A stretch of 64,000 nucleotides of DNA from Chlorobium sp. GTDB lineage: Bacteria > Bacteroidota > Chlorobiia > Chlorobiales > Chlorobiaceae. Each line of letters begins with the position of its first letter. Position 1 is the first letter of the stretch. Below are positions 62,761 through 64,000 of this stretch, piece by piece. The notes under the pieces are model-generated. The model was not told the origin of the DNA. It searched no databases and saw only the letters and a program-made list of their open reading frames with translations. A program made the position numbers and the translations under genes. Location of the stretch: the NCBI GenBank assembly GCA_028280025.1, contig JANQMO010000039.1, positions 1-64,000 of the forward strand. Direction: 5' to 3'.

Positions 62761-63146
62761 TTGATATCGGTTGTGTTAACACAGAATTCAATACAGAAGT
62801 TCGTGAATTATTCAAGAAGTCAAACAGTCTCATGTAAAAAATTCAAAAAACTTTGCATGCTTCTTGCCACCCCGACCATTCCGGACTCCGGAGGCATGCA
62901 GTTCATAACACTGTAACCCATTAATATTCTGAAAAAAACGTCGATACAAGTTCGAACTTTTCAGACAGGATTTGCCTGAACACGGCCGATGTCCAGTTGT
63001 AGCGGTCCCATGGGAGTGGAGATGCGGACAAAAGCATGCGCTCATCAAGCAGTTTATCACTATTTTTTATGCATATTTTCCAGAGATTGCATGAAATTCT
63101 GTTGTTCAGATAATGAATAATGTTAGACCTGCATAGGAGGCAAAAC
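62761..63146. other. AT-rich intergenic region upstream of small lipoprotein
   Basis: No gene is recognised in these 386 bases. The composition is more AT-rich than the surrounding genes. It ends with the Shine-Dalgarno of the lipoprotein gene. Short frames on the minus strand lack homology. Confidence 0.5.
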
Positions 63147-63524
63147 ATGAAGTCATTAATGAGTCTATTCTTGTTGCTCGTTGTCGCAGCCTTCCCTGGG
63201 TGTGCATCTGTCGACAAAACCATGGCGTCCTGGATGGGTCATCATCAGTCTGAACTAATCGCCAGATGGGGTCCCCCTAAGAAAGTGCTTAATGATGGAC
63301 AAGGCGGAATGATCTTTTTGTACCCCACGCTTTCATGTGCCTCAGGAGGCACTGCCAGGACTGATGTTACTGGTTCTTCATACGGAAACGCAAGTGCCAC
63401 GTATGGATCAGCCACAGGTCAGAAGATCTACAATCCAGAACCAGACGCCTCTTACAAGGCGTATAAGGTCTTCTGGATTAACCCGAATGGCCGGATATAC
63501 CGATGGTCTTTAAATGGTTTGTGA
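63147..63524 (+). CDS. Small lipoprotein of unknown function
   Basis: The 125 aa protein starts at the ATG at 63147, with AGGAGG about seven bases upstream. The signal peptide LMSLFLLLVVAAFPGC ends in a lipobox, with the lipidated Cys at residue 18. The mature part has WMGHHQSELIARWGPPKKVL, a Gly/Ser/Thr-rich middle, and the tail YKVFWINPNGRIYRWSLNGL. The WGPP block recalls small SmpA/BamE-like or outer-membrane lipoproteins in general pattern only. The AT-rich surroundings, the MITE-like copy upstream and the broken gene downstream suggest it arrived by insertion. Function unknown. Confidence 0.82.
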   Translation: MKSLMSLFLLLVVAAFPGCASVDKTMASWMGHHQSELIARWGPPKKVLNDGQGGMIFLYPTLSCASGGTARTDVTGSSYGNASATYGSATGQKIYNPEPDASYKAYKVFWINPNGRIYRWSLNGL

Positions 63525-63575
63525 TACAGCATCAATCAGTATGGCTTCTTAGGGTGTCCGTTTCTTTGTTGATAG

Positions 63576-63803
63576 CCCAATCTCGGAGAAGCAGATTTCA
63601 CCGGCACCGACCTGACCGGTGCAACCTTCGAAAACTGCGATTTGACGAGGACCACCTTCGATCATACAATCCTCGAAAAAGCCGATTTCCGAACAGCCCA
63701 CAACTTCTCTATCAACCCGTCAACAAACCGGATTCGGAAAGCACGGTTCTCACTGGCGAGCGTAGCTGGATTGCTGGATGTGTATGGGGTGGAGATTGAG
63801 TGA
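63576..63803 (+). pseudogene. C-terminal remnant of a pentapeptide-repeat protein
   Basis: A frame bounded upstream by TAG codes LGEADFTGTDLTGATFENCD, then LEKADFRTAHNFSINPSTNR and a tail ending GLLDVYGVEIE before TGA. The A(D/N)LXX pentapeptide pattern and this tail match the C-terminus of Qnr/McbG-like pentapeptide-repeat proteins. There is no start codon or N-terminal part, so about two thirds of the gene is missing. The lipoprotein gene lies where the missing part would be. Confidence 0.75.
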
Positions 63804-63811
63804 GGGAAAAA

Positions 63812-63846
63812 GTTGTTGAAATGCTGATTTGTTAAATCGTTGAGTG
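63812..63846. repeat. TTGTTGAAC-type 9-mer array, copy 7 (decayed)
   Basis: GTTGTTGAAATGCTGATTTG, then TTAAATCGTTGAGT, lies just after the pentapeptide remnant. From 63847 to the window end no gene is recognised. Confidence 0.6.
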
Positions 63847-64000
63847 CTAATGCACCGTTAAACATAGAAATCACTCAACCACTTTTAATGCTAATAAACA
63901 ACGTAATCCTCTATCAGCTTTCATCGGCGCTTTCACAACGACCCATTCTAAGAGAAAGAAATAAGCTCATCTTTCATAGTCTTTATTCTTTTGAGCAACG

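Noticed and set aside
63503..63799. Plus-strand frame of 98 codons after the lipoprotein
   Set aside because: It is out of frame with the pentapeptide remnant, and its residues (RSRFHRHRPDRC...) look like a shadow translation.

Overview
The window reads as chromosomal DNA of a green sulfur bacterium (Chlorobiaceae, perhaps Prosthecochloris or Chlorobium). The best evidence is a bchY gene (chlorophyllide a reductase, bacteriochlorophyll synthesis) set among housekeeping genes. A full menaquinone operon, a bacillithiol-type bshC, system II cytochrome c maturation genes and a Bacteroidetes/Chlorobi-type GlmU-like protein fit this. The genus is inference; no rRNA gene is present.

Layout. 1-4721 (+): the 3' part of a POTRA/beta-barrel outer-membrane protein, surE and bshC. 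4738-9547 (-): a COG2522-type HTH regulator, resB, ccsA and a DsbD-type thiol reductase, i.e. a cytochrome c maturation and periplasmic thiol cluster. 9912-13640 (-): a YegS/DGK-type lipid kinase, a GlmU-like protein, a TrpG/PabA amidotransferase and a LOG-family protein. 13991-17907 (+): three tandem paralogues with a CPV(T/S) N-terminal domain, a coiled coil and a LuxR-like HTH, the least familiar system here. 17985-22521 (-): recG, rsgA and an aldehyde dehydrogenase. 22703-23537 (+): rpmE and frr. 23524-25268 (-): a double HU-like protein directly upstream of bchY. 25478-28686: xseA, kdsB, dtd, a doubly frameshifted DUF167 gene and gatC. 28769-31857 (-): citrate synthase and an AgcS symporter. 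32018-32092: tRNA-Asp. 32204-36379 (-): a NYN/OST-HTH nuclease-like protein, copA, a copZ-like gene and a DUF1848 protein. 36616-44620 (+): a TPR lipoprotein and menF-menD-menH-menB-menC-menE. 44711-50790: a four-helix-bundle gene between two repeat arrays, an Old Yellow Enzyme homologue, dapB with a membrane gene, a DUF5683 gene and parB/parA. 51148-60627 (+): alkyladenine glycosylase, mgtE, an ETF-quinone oxidoreductase homologue, mnmA, an esterase and metH. 60730-64000: a YcbB-type L,D-transpeptidase, a small lipoprotein and the tail of a broken pentapeptide-repeat gene.

Repeats are a second theme. Intergenic regions hold four families: arrays of TTGTTGAAC-like 9-mers, arrays of TATAGGACC-like 10-mers, GGGCGAAA/TTTCGCCC palindromes, and ATTCACGATTTACG-like strings. 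One 9-mer array lies inside the menE reading frame. Two further sites (50846-51065 and 62503-62760) look like copies of one MITE-like element with matching inverted ends.

Gene starts were moved to internal ATG/GTG/TTG codons where family length, overlap with the upstream stop, or a Shine-Dalgarno sequence favoured this. Family assignments come from recognised motifs, not from database searches.
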